A stretch of DNA of 28,687 nucleotides from a virus: positions 1-28,687 of IMG/VR virus record IMGVR_UViG_3300049846_000217. One strand, given 5' to 3'. A program made the translations under genes and the position numbers. The notes under the pieces were generated by a model. The model saw only the letters and a program-made list of their open reading frames with translations. It was not told where the DNA came from and did not search any database. Within the stretch, counting starts at the first letter, position 1; every line of letters starts with the position of its first letter. Positions 1-6,148 of the stretch are shown here, one piece after another.

Positions 1-7
1 AGAAACG

Positions 8-16
8 TGGTATAAT
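8..16 (+). promoter_or_regulatory. Extended -10 promoter for the early operon
   Basis: The sequence TGGTATAAT is a consensus extended -10 element (TGnTATAAT). A -35 would lie at or before the left edge and cannot be seen. The predicted start, near base 23, lies about 48 bases before the first gene. The 21 bases from 8 to 28 match the late promoter (28235 down to 28215 on the minus strand) at 18 positions, which supports a real phage promoter used by host RNA polymerase. Confidence 0.7.
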
Positions 17-20
17 ACCT

Positions 21-43
21 GTATAAAGTAAAATGCTTTATAC
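21..43. repeat. Perfect 8-bp inverted repeat over the predicted start site
   Basis: GTATAAAG (21-28) and CTTTATAC (36-43) are perfect inverted repeats separated by 7 bases. They overlap the predicted transcription start and the first ~20 transcribed bases. This position suits a repressor operator or a 5' hairpin on the mRNA. An alternative pairing of AAAGTA (25-30) with TACTTT (41-46) is also possible. Function is inferred from position only. Confidence 0.45.
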
Positions 44-70
44 TTTCTAGAAATCTTTTGGAGAAAATTT

Positions 71-661
71 TTGAAGAATACTATTAATATGACGATTCGT
101 GGGAAGCTTAGTTACGCTAGGATTCTCGGTGATCCGGTTCTGAACTATAGCAAGGACGGGAAGGAGTGGAAACTCGATTTAGAAATCCCTGAATCTGCCG
201 TGAAGGAGTTTAAGACCGCTGGCCTAACGGATCGAGTAAAGACAAAGGACGGTTACTTAGACGGTAAGCCTCACGTCACTTTCAAGATCTCGGAGTTTAG
301 AAAAGACCCCGATCCTGAGACGGGGTTGCCGAAAAGAAACAGACCCCCAAAGATTGTGGACATCCTCGGCGAAGCTTGGGATCAGGATAAGCTCCTTGGC
401 AACGGAACTGACGCCGATGTTTCATTCGTCGTTCAGGATCACGGTCCGGGTAAGAAGAAGGGAATGTATCTTCGCAGTGTCCGCGTACTCAAGCTTGTCC
501 CTTACGAGGGTAAGGATGACGCTCCGCCGATTGATGAGTCCGATCCATTCTACGCCGAAGCCGCAGCGGCCAGAGCGCGGAAGGAAATGGAAGCCGAGCA
601 GTTCAAGAAGGACTTCGGCTTAGACGACAGCGTCGAAGACCTCGACGATCCTGTAGAATAA
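71..661 (+). CDS. Single-stranded DNA-binding protein (T7 gp2.5-like)
   Basis: A 196-residue protein that probably coats single-stranded DNA during replication and recombination. It has the usual layout of phage SSBs of the T7 gp2.5 kind. The body is basic and mixed beta-strand, with a segment around residues 117-143 (VSFVVQDHG to LKLVPYEG) that suits an OB-fold strand pair. An acidic tail (about 155-196, ending DDSVEDLDDPVE) follows, as used by gp2.5 to contact polymerase and helicase. The start is a TTG: GGAG at 60-63 sits 7 bases before it, while the in-frame ATG at 89 has no ribosome-binding site. It is the first gene after the left promoter and precedes nuclease genes, which fits replication and recombination. 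The family call rests on overall pattern, not on a diagnostic motif. Confidence 0.75.
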   Translation: MKNTINMTIRGKLSYARILGDPVLNYSKDGKEWKLDLEIPESAVKEFKTAGLTDRVKTKDGYLDGKPHVTFKISEFRKDPDPETGLPKRNRPPKIVDILGEAWDQDKLLGNGTDADVSFVVQDHGPGKKKGMYLRSVRVLKLVPYEGKDDAPPIDESDPFYAEAAAARARKEMEAEQFKKDFGLDDSVEDLDDPVE

Positions 662-924
662 TCGATCTCTCGACCGTGGGCGCACCAGCGCGGAAGAGTA
701 TCACCGAATCGCAGCAGTATGGGTCCATCCCGCCAGCGTAGCAAATGGGAGCATTCGGTACTGGTGATCCAGTTTCAAAGCCTAATGGAAGAACCCGGAT
801 AAAACCGCCGTAGGAATTAGGTCACGAGTATGTTTGTCCGAGTACTTCGTGTTAGAGGAAGTTTCTATACAAAGTGTGTAATCGTACGTAAGGCACATAT
901 CGGACCTCCTTTAGAAAGAGAGTA
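662..924 (+). other. Non-coding, possibly structured intergenic region
   Basis: A 263-base gap in an otherwise overlapping operon, with no convincing gene. Complementary segments visible by eye: ACCGAAT (703-709) with ATTCGGT (753-759); ACTGG-TGAT-CCAGT (760-773), directly adjacent; CCTAAT (781-786) with ATTAGG (816-821), enclosing a CGG/CCG hairpin; CACGAGTA (823-830) with TAC-T-TCGTG (843-851). The loop of the last hairpin contains GTCCGA (836-841), which can pair with TCGGAC (900-905) just before the next gene, a possible pseudoknot. ATCACC (700-705) can alternatively pair with GGTGAT (763-768). Pairings of 5-7 bases arise by chance at this length, so the structure is a hypothesis. It does not resemble a tRNA or a cobalamin riboswitch. 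Confidence 0.4.
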
Positions 925-1149
925 ATGGCACGAGCCTATTTAAAATTTAAGCGCACAGGAACCTTCGAATACACAGGAGGCTGTGCAGTAGACGTAGACG
1001 ATCCCGCTTCACTGAAAGACATCTGGGCCGCAGCGAATGACTTCTTATTCAAGGGGTTCATCGTGAAGGACAGAGAGTACGACAACGAGGGGTGGGCGTT
1101 CGAATTAATAGAAGTAGAAGAGAGGGACGTAGTTGCCCAAAACGATTGA
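925..1149 (+). CDS. Small protein of unknown function
   Basis: A 74-residue acidic protein that I do not recognise. It begins with a basic strand-like segment (ARAYLKFKRTGTF), then has a central DDPASLKDIWAAANDFLF helix and an acidic end. No cysteine cluster, signal peptide or membrane segment is visible. The ATG follows a purine-rich AGAAAGAGAG about 3 bases upstream, a weak ribosome-binding site. Its start lies directly behind the possible pseudoknot of the preceding gap, so it is the gene most likely to be affected if that structure is real. The last 17 bases overlap the exonuclease gene that follows, which suggests coupled translation. Confidence 0.7.
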   Translation: MARAYLKFKRTGTFEYTGGCAVDVDDPASLKDIWAAANDFLFKGFIVKDREYDNEGWAFELIEVEERDVVAQND

Positions 1150-1969
1150 CACAGTGATTGAGGATGTCTACGACCTTTTCGATCCTAACAAAGGTCACGA
1201 GCCGAATGAAGACAACCTTAACGCCTTTGCAGAGAATATCAAAGAAGTCCTCCGGACACGGCTCGCAAAGCGAGAGCCGCTCAACAACCCCCTTCGGTTT
1301 TCCTCTTTGGGTAAGCAGGACAGACAGCTATGGTACATGGCGAAGGACTACCCTCAAGAAGACATCTCGTCGAAGACGTACTTCAAGTTCCTGTACGGAG
1401 ACGTCATAGAGCAACTTCTTATCTTCCTCGTGAAGGAAGCCGGCCATACGGTCGAGGATGAGCAGAAGGAGGTTGAAGTTGATGGTGTGAAGGGACATAT
1501 CGACTGTAAGATTGATGGTGTCCTAGTAGATGTGAAGTCTGCGTCACCTTACGGCTTCGGGAAGTTCGTCAGGAATGTCGTACATGAGGATGATCCGTTC
1601 GGGTACACTCAGCAGCTTTCAGGCTATGCTCAAGTAGAAACACCGAAGCAGCCCGCCGCGTGGCTCGCCATGGAGAAGGTGAACGGCTCTCTCGCACTGT
1701 CTACGTTGAGTACATCTATCATCAACGACTATCCGGTCGACGACAGGATCGCCCATCTTAAGAAGGTTATCGCCTCCGATGAGCCGCCTGCCCGCTGCTA
1801 TCCTGACGAGGAAGATGGGAAGTCAGGCAACAGAAAGCTTGGAACGGGTTGTTCGTACTGCGCGTTTAAGCACTCTTGTTGGCCGGGATTACGCACTTTC
1901 CTCTACAGCAACGGACCGAGGTATTTAACTAACGTAGCTAAGGTTCCTGATGTCCCAGAAGCGACATGA
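1133..1969 (+). CDS. PD-(D/E)XK exonuclease with Cas4-like cysteine cluster
   Basis: A 278-residue nuclease of the PD-(D/E)XK superfamily, likely an exonuclease used in recombination or host DNA breakdown. The core is visible: E94 within GDVIEQLL, D124 within GHIDCKIDG, D133-V-K135, and a QLSGYA motif at 161-166, matching the E...D...(D/E)xK...Q pattern. The C-terminal part has C222, C240, C243 and C249 (CSYCAFKHSC). This resembles the cysteines that bind an iron-sulfur cluster in Cas4 and AddB nucleases, though the cluster itself is inferred. The start is a TTG at 1133 after a GAGAGGG tract; the frame overlaps the preceding gene by 17 bases. The next gene, endonuclease VII, begins inside its last 20 bases. 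Cas4 itself is unlikely, as no CRISPR array or cas gene is present. Confidence 0.8.
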   Translation: MPKTIDTVIEDVYDLFDPNKGHEPNEDNLNAFAENIKEVLRTRLAKREPLNNPLRFSSLGKQDRQLWYMAKDYPQEDISSKTYFKFLYGDVIEQLLIFLVKEAGHTVEDEQKEVEVDGVKGHIDCKIDGVLVDVKSASPYGFGKFVRNVVHEDDPFGYTQQLSGYAQVETPKQPAAWLAMEKVNGSLALSTLSTSIINDYPVDDRIAHLKKVIASDEPPARCYPDEEDGKSGNRKLGTGCSYCAFKHSCWPGLRTFLYSNGPRYLTNVAKVPDVPEAT

Positions 1970-2330
1970 CCCGGAAAAAACCAGAAGTAACCATCTCCGT
2001 AGAAAATACGGAATTACCGTCGCGCAATATAACGAACTGTACGAACGTCAAGAGGGCCGTTGCGCAGTATGTTTACGACACTCTGAAGAATTCCCCAGAA
2101 GGTTTGCAGTCGACCATAACCATAAAACCGGAGAGATTAGAGGATTGCTCTGTAATTACTGTAATCATAGAGTCGTCGGACGGCATACAGACTCGGAACT
2201 TCTACGACGGATGGCTAACTATCTTGAAAGAGGAACAGGGTGGTTCGTCCCAGAAAAGAAAAAGAGTGGCCGAAGGCGCAAGAAAAATAGCCCTAGAGAA
2301 AACGGCTCTATTAAGAAAGAAAATACGTGA
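1950..2330 (+). CDS. Recombination endonuclease VII
   Basis: A 126-residue protein of the T4 endonuclease VII family, which cuts Holliday junctions and other branched DNA before packaging. Zinc ligands are C38, C41, C68 and C71. The His-Me finger active site is visible as D55-H56-N57-H58, with N72 directly after the second CxxC, as in the T4 enzyme. The LRRKYGITVAQYNELYERQ segment ahead of the first zinc knuckle is typical of small phage members. The C-terminal 25 residues are highly basic (KKKSGRRRKK) and may help bind DNA. The ATG at 1950 overlaps the exonuclease end. A similarly long frame at 1966-2334 is an out-of-frame shadow. The T4 dimerization and DNA-binding C-terminal domain is missing, as is common in short homologues. 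Confidence 0.9.
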   Translation: MSQKRHDPEKTRSNHLRRKYGITVAQYNELYERQEGRCAVCLRHSEEFPRRFAVDHNHKTGEIRGLLCNYCNHRVVGRHTDSELLRRMANYLERGTGWFVPEKKKSGRRRKKNSPRENGSIKKENT

Positions 2331-3034
2331 GTAAGATTCTATTATTAGATATTGAATGGAAGCCGACTAAGGCTTACGTCTGGCAACCTTGGCAGGAGAA
2401 TATCACTCCTGAGAAGATCATCGAACATGGAGGCTTACTCTGCGTAGGCTTGAAGTGGTATGGAAGTAGGGAGACTCTCCTTTTTTCCGAATGGGAACAC
2501 GGACATGAAGAAATGGTTCGTAGGACCCACGAGATGTTATCAGCGGCCGACATCGTCGTCACATATAACGGGGACAAGTACGACCTCCGGAAATTGGAGG
2601 GGGAGTTCCTTCTTGCAAAACTACCGCCCCCGCCTCCTATCACGTCTATCGACGTCTTGAAACAAGTGAGGAAGTTCGGCTTCTTCATGAACAGATTGGG
2701 TTTCGTCGCTCCGTTCCTTAACTTAGGAGGTAAGCTTGAACACGAAGGCATGGCTCTCTGGACTAAGGTCGATAATGGCGATGAGAAAGCTCAGAAGAAG
2801 ATGGGGAAGTACTGTAAGCAGGACGTCGTCCTTCTTGAGAAGTTGTACAACAGGATCAAACCGTATATCCGGAATCACCCACACTCTGGTAAAACTAAAG
2901 GCATCGCTTGCGGCGCTTGCGGTAGTGAGAAACTTCAGTCGAGAGGTGTTCGCAGGACGAAGTACTTCGAAATACAGAGGATTCATTGCCAAAGCTGCGG
3001 ATCGTGGCAAGACGGTAAGAGAAAGAAAGTCTGA
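2327..3034 (+). CDS. DEDDy-type 3'-5' exonuclease with zinc ribbon
   Basis: A 235-residue RNase H-like exonuclease. The catalytic pattern is D8-x-E10 (LLLDIEW), D86 in VVTYNGDKYD, and Y162-x3-D166 (YCKQDVVLL), the DEDDy arrangement of DnaQ-like and polymerase-proofreading enzymes. A zinc ribbon follows (C195, C198, C221, C224), which may bind DNA or a partner. It probably trims or degrades DNA or RNA 3' ends alongside the two preceding nucleases. The start is GTG at 2327, overlapping the stop of the endonuclease VII gene by 4 bases. It is too short to be the exonuclease domain of a full polymerase, and no polymerase is fused to it. A standalone RNase T- or DnaQ-like role is the main alternative to nuclease action on host DNA. 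Confidence 0.8.
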   Translation: MSKILLLDIEWKPTKAYVWQPWQENITPEKIIEHGGLLCVGLKWYGSRETLLFSEWEHGHEEMVRRTHEMLSAADIVVTYNGDKYDLRKLEGEFLLAKLPPPPPITSIDVLKQVRKFGFFMNRLGFVAPFLNLGGKLEHEGMALWTKVDNGDEKAQKKMGKYCKQDVVLLEKLYNRIKPYIRNHPHSGKTKGIACGACGSEKLQSRGVRRTKYFEIQRIHCQSCGSWQDGKRKKV

Positions 3035-3051
3035 GAGGATTAAGAAGAGAC

Positions 3052-3171
3052 ATGGACGCCAGAGACAAGACATACTTAGCGAATAAACTAGAAGAAGTAT
3101 ACGATCTTTTAGAAGAGATTATTGATTTTGTAGACAATCTAGAAACGGATGAAGATGACGACGAAGACTAA
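3052..3171 (+). CDS. Very acidic 39-residue protein
   Basis: An unrecognised short gene. The translated product has 17 Asp or Glu residues out of 39 and ends in a run of acidic residues after residue 31. The middle (KLEEVYDLLEEIIDFVDNL) has a hydrophobic repeat of about 3-4 residues that suits one amphipathic helix, possibly a coiled coil. The ATG follows an AGAAGAGA purine tract. It sits 17 bases after the exonuclease gene, and its end overlaps the next small gene, which matches the packing of the operon. Such acidic phage peptides sometimes mimic DNA or bind RNA polymerase, but nothing in the sequence proves this here. Confidence 0.6.
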   Translation: MDARDKTYLANKLEEVYDLLEEIIDFVDNLETDEDDDED

Positions 3172-3307
3172 GGGGGAAAGAGAGCAATTCAGTGAGACAG
3201 ATTTCTATTTCTGGTTGGGATGGGAAGCCGATACACTACGCTTGTCTTCCTTATCCCCGGAAGAATTCCAACGAAGAGTTGAGGAAGATGTCGAGCCCTC
3301 TAGCTGA
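3149..3307 (+). CDS. Small unknown protein, overlapping gene
   Basis: A 52-residue frame that bridges the acidic gene (overlap 23 bases) and the DUF3310 gene (overlap 20 bases). The product has a basic start (MKMTTKTKGER), an aromatic centre (FYFWLGWEADTLRL) and an acidic end (SPEEFQRRVEEDVEPSS). No family is recognised. It accounts for the interval before DUF3310 better than an N-terminal extension of that gene would. Starts at 3149 or at 3155 are both possible; GGATGAAG lies just before the second. The competing GTG frame starting at 3192 is judged to be a shadow. Confidence is moderate because the ribosome-binding signal is weak. Confidence 0.5.
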   Translation: MKMTTKTKGEREQFSETDFYFWLGWEADTLRLSSLSPEEFQRRVEEDVEPSS

Positions 3308-3509
3308 ACAAGTCGGCGGATCCCATTACAAGGGGTATAAAATCCAGCCTATCGAATACGCCATGGCGAATAATCTGAACTATTGTCAGGCTAACGCCGT
3401 GAAGTACATCACGAGATATCGCGATAAAGCCGGGATCGAAGATCTTCGTAAGGCAATTCATAATATTGAAATCTTGATTGAGTTAGAAGAAAATGGTCGG
3501 CTTGAATAA
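3288..3509 (+). CDS. DUF3310 protein
   Basis: A 73-residue protein of the DUF3310 family, common in phages and of unknown function. The signature is visible: EQVGGSHYKGYKIQPIEYA (7-25), NAVKYITRYRDK (36-47) and GIEDLRKAIHNIEILIEL (49-66), which should form helices. I chose the ATG at 3288 because family members normally begin only a few residues before QVGGSHY. A GAGG lies 3 bases upstream, closer than ideal. The GTG at 3192 would add 32 residues unlike the family and overlap a better frame. The last 17 bases overlap the following small basic gene. Its place beside nucleotide-metabolism genes is typical but not informative about mechanism. Confidence 0.85.
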   Translation: MSSPLAEQVGGSHYKGYKIQPIEYAMANNLNYCQANAVKYITRYRDKAGIEDLRKAIHNIEILIELEENGRLE

Positions 3510-3669
3510 GTTCAGCGACAAGAGAAGAAGAGAGATGCGTCGAAGGAACCATATCACTAGGGACTTACGAACGCCGAAGTATCGTCAGAGACGACAAGAC
3601 ACCAAGATTACGAAAGAAGAAAAATTTGACAAGAGAAAGTTCGACCTCGACGAAGACGACCCCATTTAA
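3493..3669 (+). CDS. Small basic protein with ArfA-like motif
   Basis: A 58-residue basic protein overlapping DUF3310 upstream (17 bases) and the reductase downstream (44 bases). It begins MVGLNKFSDKRRREMRRR, continues with RDLRTPKYRQRRQD (24-37) and a Lys-rich stretch, and ends in an acidic tail (DLDEDDPI). The segment D-L-x-x-P-(F/Y)-R-Q-R followed by lysines recalls the conserved part of the ribosome-rescue factor ArfA (HDPLFRQRVEKNKKGKG in E. coli). ArfA enters the empty mRNA channel of stalled ribosomes and recruits RF2. Homology is not shown: the match is short, the GKGS part is missing and basic phage peptides are common. An RNA- or DNA-binding peptide is the simplest alternative. Confidence 0.6.
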   Translation: MVGLNKFSDKRRREMRRRNHITRDLRTPKYRQRRQDTKITKEEKFDKRKFDLDEDDPI

Positions 3670-5578
3670 CTCCCTTTTACAGGAGTTTATCCATAAGTCC
3701 CGTTATGCCCGATGGATCGAGAATAAAAACCGTAGGGAGACTTGGGAAGAAACCGTTGATCGGTTAGTGACGTACTATTACGATCATACTAATAGGTCGG
3801 GCTATGGAATGAATCATGGCGATCAGATGGATTTATATAACGCCATCTACAATCTTGAAGTAATGCCGAGTATGCGGGCCATGATGACCGCCGGCCCTGC
3901 CCTAGATCGCTGCAACGTCGCAGCTTACAATTGCGCCTATCTCCCCGTAGACAGCTTACGTTCCTTCGACGAAGGAATGTATATCCTGATGTGCGGAACC
4001 GGAGTAGGCTTCTCAGTGGAGAATAAATATGTCAACCAACTCCCCAGAATTGCAGAAGAGTTTAACGACTCCGATACTGTCATTGTCGTTGGAGATAGTA
4101 AAGAAGGATGGTCAAGAAGCTTCAGAGAGCTTATATCCTTACTCGTTGGTGGTCAGCGGCCCAAGTGGGACGTTAGTAAAGTCCGGCCTGAAGGAAGCAG
4201 ACTTAAGACTTTCGGTGGACGTGCTTCAGGCCCCGGACCTCTGGTCGACCTTTTCAGCTTCGCTACTAAGCTGTTTGAAAACGCCGCAGGTAGAAGGCTA
4301 ACTTCCCTAGAATGCCATGACCTCATGTGTAAGGTCGGAGACGTTGTAGTCGTGGGAGGTGTCCGCCGCTCAGCGATGATTTCTCTCTTCGATTGTACGG
4401 ACGACAGAATGTCCACCAGTAAGACAGGTGCGTGGTGGGAGAAGGACGGTATCCGGAGACTGGCTAATAACTCCGCCGTGTATGAAAACAGGAAGCCTGA
4501 CGTAGGCTTCTTCATGAAGAAATGGAACGAGCTGTATGCCTCACACGCCGGAGAACCCGGGATCTTCTCAAGAGACGCCGCCCAACGAGTTGCTGCAAGA
4601 AATGGGAGACGAGATTCTGACCATGATTTCGGAACTAATCCATGCTCTGAGATCATTCTCAGACCCTTCCAGTTTTGTAACCTTACGGAAGTCGTCGTTC
4701 GCGCTGATGACAGCTTGGAGTCGCTTAGTAGAAAGACACGCCTCGCAACAATTCTTGGAACAATTCAGAGTACTCTTACCGATTTCAAGTACCTCAGAGC
4801 AATCTGGAAACGAAACTGTGACGAAGAAAGACTTTTAGGAGTCTCTCTTACAGGAATACTTGACAATCCTGGAATCCTGAATGAGGAGACGTTGAATGCG
4901 TTACGCGGAGTTGCTATCGAAACTAATAAGGAGTGGGCCGAGCGACTCGGTATCCCTCAATCTGCTGCGATTACTTGTGTCAAACCCTCTGGGACTGTTT
5001 CTCAGTTGGTTGATTCTGCTAGTGGCCTTCATCCTCGGCATAGTAATTTTTATCTTAGAACAGTCCGAGCTGATAATAAAGATCCTCTCACAGCTTTTCT
5101 TAAAGACGCGGGAGTTTATCATGAGCCTGATGTCATGGCTCCAGAAGCTACTTCGGTTTTTTATTTCCCGGTAAGAGCCCCGGAAAATGCTGTGACCAGA
5201 GACAAGCTCACAGCCATTGACCTTCTCGAAGTCTGGAAGAAGTTACAGGAGAATTATTGTGAACACAAGCCTTCAGCGACGATCTACGTCAAGGAAGACG
5301 AGTGGATGGAAGTCGGTGCGTGGGTTTATGAGAACTTCGATATTCTTTCCGGCGTTGCTTTTCTTCCATACGACGGCGGGAATTACAAGCAAGCTCCTTA
5401 CCAAGAGATTACTAAGGATGAGTTCACCACATTCGTACGAGATCATCCGGAGCCGGTAATCGACTGGTCTGATCTCTCTTTTTACGAGACAGAGGATATG
5501 ACTACAGGCTCACAAGAATTCGCTTGCCAAGGCGGAGTATGCGATATCATAGCAATAGGAGACGTCAAAGATGGGTGA
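3626..5578 (+). CDS. nrdJ: Class II (adenosylcobalamin-dependent) ribonucleotide reductase
   Basis: A 650-residue monomeric reductase related to Lactobacillus leichmannii ribonucleoside-triphosphate reductase (739 residues). It makes deoxynucleotides for phage DNA synthesis, using coenzyme B12 to form the thiyl radical. The key residues are present: C103 and C351 as the substrate-reducing pair (YNCAY, FQFCNL), C340 and E342 in NPCSEIIL as radical cysteine and acid, and C634-x4-C639 (CQGGVC) as the mobile C-terminal thiol pair. CVKPSGTVSQL and SRYARWIENKNRRETWEETV also match the family. The TTG at 3626 is the only start that leaves the RYARW region intact; AAGAAG lies about 7 bases upstream. 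It overlaps the preceding gene by 44 bases and is shorter than the Lactobacillus enzyme, so allosteric insertions may be reduced. No cobalamin genes are present, so B12 must come from the host. Confidence 0.93.
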   Translation: MTRESSTSTKTTPFNSLLQEFIHKSRYARWIENKNRRETWEETVDRLVTYYYDHTNRSGYGMNHGDQMDLYNAIYNLEVMPSMRAMMTAGPALDRCNVAAYNCAYLPVDSLRSFDEGMYILMCGTGVGFSVENKYVNQLPRIAEEFNDSDTVIVVGDSKEGWSRSFRELISLLVGGQRPKWDVSKVRPEGSRLKTFGGRASGPGPLVDLFSFATKLFENAAGRRLTSLECHDLMCKVGDVVVVGGVRRSAMISLFDCTDDRMSTSKTGAWWEKDGIRRLANNSAVYENRKPDVGFFMKKWNELYASHAGEPGIFSRDAAQRVAARNGRRDSDHDFGTNPCSEIILRPFQFCNLTEVVVRADDSLESLSRKTRLATILGTIQSTLTDFKYLRAIWKRNCDEERLLGVSLTGILDNPGILNEETLNALRGVAIETNKEWAERLGIPQSAAITCVKPSGTVSQLVDSASGLHPRHSNFYLRTVRADNKDPLTAFLKDAGVYHEPDVMAPEATSVFYFPVRAPENAVTRDKLTAIDLLEVWKKLQENYCEHKPSATIYVKEDEWMEVGAWVYENFDILSGVAFLPYDGGNYKQAPYQEITKDEFTTFVRDHPEPVIDWSDLSFYETEDMTTGSQEFACQGGVCDIIAIGDVKDG

Positions 5579-5759
5579 TTTTACCAAGATAGAGGAGCTG
5601 TACATTTCCGTTGATTTAGACGAGTACATGAAGCTCCTAGATATTCGAGATTATTTAGAGTTGCTTTTCGATTATGGTTTGGAAGATTGGGATAAATTCA
5701 AAGAGGCTACCGAAGAGTTCTTAGAGGAAGATGGTCGAAACGATCCCCGAGAGCTTTAA
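5571..5759 (+). CDS. Small acidic protein of unknown function
   Basis: A 62-residue protein, the last gene of the plus-strand operon, ending 11 bases before the terminator stem. Its ATG overlaps the reductase stop by 8 bases, with GGAG (5560-5563) about 7 bases upstream. The sequence is rich in Asp, Glu, Leu and Tyr (EELYISVDLDEYMKLLDIRDYLELLFDYGL) and is predicted by eye to be helical and soluble. No cysteine pair is present, so a glutaredoxin-type partner for the reductase is excluded. No family is recognised. Confidence 0.7.
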   Translation: MGDFTKIEELYISVDLDEYMKLLDIRDYLELLFDYGLEDWDKFKEATEEFLEEDGRNDPREL

Positions 5760-5770
5760 GTTATAAGAAA

Positions 5771-5796
5771 ACCCCCTAGGAAATCTCCTAGGGGGT
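5771..5796. terminator. Bidirectional rho-independent terminator
   Basis: ACCCCCTAGG and CCTAGGGGGT form a perfect 10-bp stem with the loop AAATCT. Seven Ts follow within 5798-5804 on the plus strand and A-rich sequence precedes it, giving a T-rich tail on the minus strand as well. It lies between the end of the plus-strand operon (5759) and the end of the minus-strand lysis genes (5803), where it would stop transcription from both sides. Confidence 0.93.
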
Positions 5797-5802
5797 CTTT
5801 TT

Positions 5803-6006
5803 TTACTTATCGCAATTAGCTTTCCACACCCTGTTATGGGCGGTTACTTCCTCTTGCGTAGCCCTAGTATCACTTTGCGACCAAGAAATCGGTCGAAAGA
5901 TTTGACACATAGCCTTTGCATCAGTCCCTACGGAACCCATCGTCTGGCAGGCTGACATCAGAAGGAATAGCGGAAGCGTCACGGCGAGCTTCTTCACGAA
6001 TCTCAT
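5803..6006 (-). CDS. Outer-membrane spanin lipoprotein (Rz1-like)
   Basis: A 67-residue precursor with a lipoprotein signal peptide: MRFVKK, a hydrophobic stretch and the lipobox LMSAC with C20 as the lipidated residue. The mature 48-residue protein would sit on the inner face of the outer membrane and join the inner-membrane spanin to fuse the two membranes in the last step of lysis. It starts inside the Rz-like gene in another frame and runs past its end, a partly nested layout typical of spanins. The FRPISWSQSDT and EEVTAHNRVWKA segments resemble o-spanin-type proteins of alphaproteobacterial phages. Unlike lambda Rz1 it is not proline-rich. Two further cysteines (C34 and C65) could form disulfides. 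Confidence 0.85.
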   Translation of the reverse strand: MRFVKKLAVTLPLFLLMSACQTMGSVGTDAKAMCQIFRPISWSQSDTRATQEEVTAHNRVWKANCDK

Positions 6007-6148
6007 CGGCTTTTACCACCCTTTCAAGGTCTTCGGTTTTACTCTTCGCGACCGCCTTATCGACTCCTGCTTGGATGAGATCCTTCTGCCGAAGGTACTC
6101 CACAATCCCTGAGAAGAACGAGAAGACGGCTTTGAAGAAATTAAGCAC
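5921..6148 (-). CDS. Inner-membrane spanin (Rz-like)
   Basis: A 75-residue protein with a short hydrophobic N-terminus (FFKAVFSFFSGIVEYL, about residues 4-19) followed by a charged, helical periplasmic part (KSKTEDLERVVKADEIREEARRDAS). It overlaps the lipoprotein gene, which is nested partly within it, so the pair is interpreted as an i-spanin/o-spanin system. The start is a GTG at 6148, overlapping the stop of the holin-like gene; AAGG lies about 12 bases upstream, rather far. The protein is shorter than lambda Rz (153 residues), so it would make only a short periplasmic rod. The assignment rests mainly on context and the nested lipoprotein. Confidence 0.75.
   Translation of the reverse strand: MLNFFKAVFSFFSGIVEYLRQKDLIQAGVDKAVAKSKTEDLERVVKADEIREEARRDASAIPSDVSLPDDGFRRD

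Noticed and set aside
662-802. Frame continuing past the ssDNA-binding protein stop for 46 codons, with an ATG at 719
   Set aside because: Readthrough of this length is not rare by chance, there is no ribosome-binding site and the product is basic and featureless.
662-924. tRNA or cobalamin riboswitch in the gap
   Set aside because: No acceptor stem or T-arm pairing could be made around the TTTCAAAG sequence, and no B12-box sequence is present, although the operon has a B12 enzyme.
1966-2334. A 122-codon frame overlapping the endonuclease VII gene
   Set aside because: It is out of frame with a gene that has all zinc and active-site residues, has no recognisable motif and has no better start signal.
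3192-3287. N-terminal extension of DUF3310 from a GTG
   Set aside because: Family members begin near QVGGSHY, and another frame (3149-3307) uses this stretch.
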